A stretch of DNA of 7,606 nucleotides, taken from positions 1 through 7,606 of the forward strand of contig JAAYZI010000185.1 of NCBI GenBank assembly GCA_012514925.1, read 5' to 3'. Positions 5,261 to 7,606 of this stretch are shown here, piece after piece. Source of the DNA: Deltaproteobacteria bacterium. Its GTDB lineage: Bacteria; Bdellovibrionota_C; UBA2361; JAAYZI01. Each line of letters starts with the position of its first letter. Within the stretch, counting starts at the first letter, position 1. Under the pieces are notes generated by a model, which saw only the letters and a list, made by a program, of their open reading frames with translations, did no database searches and had not been told where the DNA came from. The position numbers and the translations under genes were made by a program.

Positions 5261-6619
5261 TCAGCCTTCAAGATACCTCTGAATCAAGCGGCGGCCAATA
5301 TAGGAAGGGCGGGAGGAGGGGATTCCAGCATTCACCACAACTACAGCCACGGCGATCTTTGGATTGCTAATAGGAGCTGCTGCAATAAATAAGCGGTTTA
5401 AACCAGGGGGGTTAGAGCCTCGCAGGGTGCCGGTTTTGGCGGCAACTTGGATATCCGGCATGACCGGTTTACCACCGGGCGCGAAAGCGTACTTGGAAGT
5501 TCCATTGGTAGTGGTGTAGCTCATCATGCCTAAGAGGGTGCGCGCTGTGGTAGGGCGCATCATGCGTTGCAGGTAAAGTGGCTCGGCTCGGTAGAGCAAG
5601 GCTCCATTAGCGCTGATAATATGGTCGACCATGTTAGGCTGCGGCAGCATTCCCTCGTTTGCGATGCCTGACATTAATGTGGCGGCATGCACCGCACTGA
5701 TATGAACATCTCCAAAGCCAGCGGCTGTACGCGCCAATTCATATGCCCCCGAGGGTATTTTTGCGGTGCTGGACTTTAGGGGGACGTTAAATCCGAGGTT
5801 AGAATTAAAACCGAAGAGCCGCGCATATTGGCTAAGAATCGCAGGAGAGAGCCCTTGCTGCAGCGCTACTCTTGCGAAAACGGGATTGCAGGATTTTCCA
5901 AGACCTTCGGTCAGGGTCATGACGCGATGGTCCTGCTTTGGGTTGGGTTTATAGTTGTTTAAATTTAAGGTGTAATCACCTCCGCGGAAGTATATCTTTG
6001 AAGAAGGGGAGAGAAGGTTCCGGTCTAAGGCGGCTGTACTGGTTGTAAGTTTAAATAGGGAAGCGGCTGGGAAGTCTGCGTGCAACGCTGCATTTGGCAG
6101 GGTGGAGCTGTGTTGGGCCAGCGCCAAGATTCTCCCGGTCTTTGGTTCCATAGCTACAACAGCCACATGCGGAGCTCCGGCGTCACGCACCAACTCTTCT
6201 GCGGCATCCTGTAGACCGGGGCTTAAGGAGTAAAAAATCAATTCCCGTGCGGTTCCGGCTCCAGCAACTCTGCCGGCGAAGCGGTAGTCTAAGTCGGGTA
6301 GAGTAGGAAAGATCGCTACTCCGTCCGGAGACAAACGAAAAGCAATGGGAGTGGGACTTGACGGCCGGGGCCTCGGAGTGGCTTTCGGCAAAACGGGGTG
6401 TACGCGTTTGCGGATGACGTAGGTTGGTGTCTTTTTTTTATTTTTTATGTTTTTAATTGCGGTACTGCGTAGTGAGGCCTTAGGACCGCGCAGTGAGGCC
6501 TTAGGCCCAGCCGCCATGGCGTAGTCTGGGAAAATCGCCAAACCGAAAATAATAGCCAATCCTAAACTTAACTCAGGACGAATTAGACGTAAGTGTTTAA
6601 CTTTGCAATAACCTTGCAT
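5261..6619 (-). CDS. Penicillin-binding protein, transpeptidase only
   Basis: A 452-residue exported serine acyltransferase that should cross-link or trim peptidoglycan in the periplasm. A signal peptide covers residues about 1-36, ending AMA-AG; if uncleaved it would act as an anchor. A basic, proline-rich linker follows (about 37-95). The transpeptidase fold spans about 125-445: SLFK with nucleophile S187 and K190, SCN at 243-245, and KTG at 395-397, the three hallmark motifs. There is no glycosyltransferase domain and no room for the usual class B dimerisation module, so it is compact for a class B enzyme. A monofunctional transpeptidase is most likely; a carboxypeptidase or a beta-lactam-sensor-like protein is less likely. 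ATG 6619 is preferred to an adjacent TTG at 6622 because GGAG (6626-6629) is 6 bases upstream. It precedes cysS and is divergent from the bactofilin gene. Confidence 0.93.
   Translation of the reverse strand: MQGYCKVKHLRLIRPELSLGLAIIFGLAIFPDYAMAAGPKASLRGPKASLRSTAIKNIKNKKKTPTYVIRKRVHPVLPKATPRPRPSSPTPIAFRLSPDGVAIFPTLPDLDYRFAGRVAGAGTARELIFYSLSPGLQDAAEELVRDAGAPHVAVVAMEPKTGRILALAQHSSTLPNAALHADFPAASLFKLTTSTAALDRNLLSPSSKIYFRGGDYTLNLNNYKPNPKQDHRVMTLTEGLGKSCNPVFARVALQQGLSPAILSQYARLFGFNSNLGFNVPLKSSTAKIPSGAYELARTAAGFGDVHISAVHAATLMSGIANEGMLPQPNMVDHIISANGALLYRAEPLYLQRMMRPTTARTLLGMMSYTTTNGTSKYAFAPGGKPVMPDIQVAAKTGTLRGSNPPGLNRLFIAAAPISNPKIAVAVVVVNAGIPSSRPSYIGRRLIQRYLEG
6467..6508. repeat. 21-bp tandem duplication inside the transpeptidase gene
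   Basis: Two adjacent 21-bp units (6467-6487 and 6488-6508) differ at 2 positions. They encode GPKASLR twice, just after the predicted signal-peptide cleavage site. The duplication is in frame and lengthens the basic linker before the catalytic domain. Confidence 0.85.
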
Positions 6620-6666
6620 CAATTTCTCCGTTAAAACCTCCTGCCTACAGATCTTTTTCCAGAAAC

Positions 6667-6695
6667 TTTATATCAATTGGATTAAGCACAAAAAA
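6667..6695 (-). promoter_or_regulatory. Possible promoter of the transpeptidase-cysS unit
   Basis: TATAAA on the minus strand (6667-6672) matches 5 of 6 positions of a -10 box. The region 17 bases upstream is a T run rather than a good -35 box. The inferred start would leave a leader of about 40 bases containing the GGAG ribosome site. Confidence 0.3.
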
Positions 6696-6754
6696 CTGTA
6701 ACAACTAACTATAAAGATAAAACGATAACAGTCCCGTCGGTTTATGCCAACAGC

Positions 6755-6783
6755 AAAAGGGGGAAATCAGGAGAACCCCTTTT
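6755..6783. promoter_or_regulatory. Perfect 8-bp inverted repeat between divergent genes
   Basis: AAAAGGGG (6755-6762) and CCCCTTTT (6776-6783) are exact complements around a 13-base spacer. It lies 104 bases upstream of the bactofilin ATG, in the gap shared with the leftward transpeptidase gene. It could be an operator or a leader hairpin. The T run is inside the stem, so a terminator is less likely. Confidence 0.4.
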
Positions 6784-6886
6784 ACTTAGGATGCTGTATT
6801 TTGATAGAGTGCCTCACGCTAGGGACGGGTGGTGTTTTTACCTCTAAAGGCGGTTTTTTTTCAGAGATTAATTACAGTTGGATGGG

Positions 6887-7402
6887 ATGGCTGCGTTTTG
6901 GAAGAAAAAAGAGCTGGATTCCAGTGTGGAGTGTGTTGATGAGAGTGCTTTAGATGCTAACCAGCCGGAGGAGTATACCGCTGGTCAGGAGAGCCAGGTA
7001 GTGGCTGATAGCGAGGCGTCCGAGCGGGAAGATGTCGAAGCTGAAATCTCCAGGCGTTTTGGCACGGTCAGCATGGTGCTTGGCGCTGGAACTGTGATCG
7101 AAGGTAAGCTTAACTTTGACAGTCATGTTCGGATTGAGGGGCGGTTAGGAGGTGAAATTTTCTCCGCTAAGGCCGTTATAGTTGCTCCTGGTGGAGAGGT
7201 TGAGGCCACAATTGAAACTGAGCATCTGCTGGTTTTGGGTCGGGTTAAGGGCGATGTTCTCGCAACGCAAAGCATAGAAATCTACCCGGGTGGTAGATTA
7301 GATGGGGACGTCTCTGCTCCCAATTTAGTAATAAAAGAGGGTGCGGTTTTTAACGGGCAGTGCAGCATGCCTGATAGATCCACAAAGAGGACCCACCCGT
7401 GA
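6887..7402 (+). CDS. Bactofilin family cytoskeletal protein
   Basis: A 171-residue protein with the bactofilin (DUF583) beta-helix at about residues 63-158. The hydrophobic/glycine repeat pattern is visible in VIEGKLNFDSHVRIEGRL, KAVIVAPGGEVEA, EHLLVLGRVKGDV, SIEIYPGGRLDGDV and NLVIKEGAVFNG. Bactofilins polymerise without nucleotides into filaments, often at the membrane, and organise envelope or shape machinery. The N-terminal 62 residues are acidic and probably disordered, with MAAFWKKK as a possible membrane-contact end; the C-terminal tail is short (about 13 residues). ATG 6887 is chosen because MAAFWKKK resembles typical family starts. An in-frame TTG at 6878 has a weak AGAG 11 bases upstream and remains possible. 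The divergent neighbour is a peptidoglycan transpeptidase, which fits a role in cell-wall patterning. Confidence 0.93.
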   Translation: MAAFWKKKELDSSVECVDESALDANQPEEYTAGQESQVVADSEASEREDVEAEISRRFGTVSMVLGAGTVIEGKLNFDSHVRIEGRLGGEIFSAKAVIVAPGGEVEATIETEHLLVLGRVKGDVLATQSIEIYPGGRLDGDVSAPNLVIKEGAVFNGQCSMPDRSTKRTHP

Positions 7403-7448
7403 TGGCTTAAGTTCTAACTGCCGTCTAAAAACGTAACCATTCACGCGT

Positions 7449-7499
7449 GGAATTGATTTTACTTTCTCCAGAGAAAGTAAAATTCATGCAAACGGATAC
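7449..7499 (+). repeat. Palindromic repeat with flanks, copy 4
   Basis: The reverse complement of this 51-bp unit matches 3465-3515 with 3 differences. Its palindrome (7456-7483) has perfect 13-base arms around CA. The right flank ATTCATGCAAACGG is shared with copy 3. It lies 47 bases after the bactofilin stop codon and could form a hairpin at the transcript end, but no T tract follows on the plus strand. Confidence 0.9.
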
Positions 7500-7527
7500 C
7501 ATCACACAGACAGTGTTAGATTTCTTC

Positions 7528-7606
7528 ATAAAACATAAGGTCATCCAATCTGGTACGACCTAATATTGGCCTTGTCGCATATGCATATCCTCGCGCAAAG
7601 GGTTGG
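7528..7606 (-). repeat. 79-bp inverted repeat, right arm (cut by window end)
   Basis: This is the inverted partner of 3617-3695, with five substitutions and two one-base indels. The match runs up to the last base of the window, so the repeat may be longer. It contains a 26-base motif copy (7570-7596) in the same orientation as those inside the 74-bp repeats. Between copy 4 of the palindrome and this arm are 28 bases (7500-7527) without recognised features. Confidence 0.9.

Noticed and set aside
6744..6953. A 69-codon rightward frame overlapping the bactofilin start
   Set aside because: It runs out of frame into the bactofilin N-terminus, has no recognisable motif, and shows no ribosome site to support it.

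Overview
The window reads as a chromosomal segment of a diderm (Gram-negative-type) bacterium. The evidence is a heptose-biosynthesis enzyme of the kind used for lipopolysaccharide or other surface glycans, an exported penicillin-binding transpeptidase, and a bactofilin. I cannot name the species or phylum from sequence alone.

Layout from left to right. Bases 1-49 are the tail and rho-independent terminator of a rightward unit lying outside the window, followed by the first copy of a short palindromic repeat. Two leftward genes follow. A small unrecognised protein (1917-2186) is upstream of a 549-residue membrane-anchored protein (166-1815). The latter's cytoplasmic half has the outline of an ABC-transporter ATPase with its nucleotide-binding motifs destroyed, joined through one membrane helix to a proline-rich extracytoplasmic tail. 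Divergent from these is a rightward gene (2307-3374) for a fused heptose-phosphate nucleotidyltransferase and heptose-bisphosphate phosphatase.

Bases 3375-3801 hold no credible gene but are packed with related repeats: a 74-bp direct repeat in two copies, a perfect palindrome core, and one arm of a 79-bp inverted repeat. The other arm, with another palindrome, is at the right edge (7449-7606). Between the two arms lie a leftward pair, a penicillin-binding transpeptidase (5261-6619) then cysS (3802-5223), and a divergent rightward bactofilin gene (6887-7402).

Functionally, cell-envelope work dominates: surface-sugar precursor synthesis, peptidoglycan cross-linking, a shape-related cytoskeletal polymer, and a membrane-spanning protein of unknown role. 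cysS is a housekeeping gene that probably shares a transcript with the transpeptidase. The two most notable observations are the degenerate-ABC/membrane/proline-rich fusion protein and the modular intergenic repeat family whose pieces recur in different combinations and orientations.
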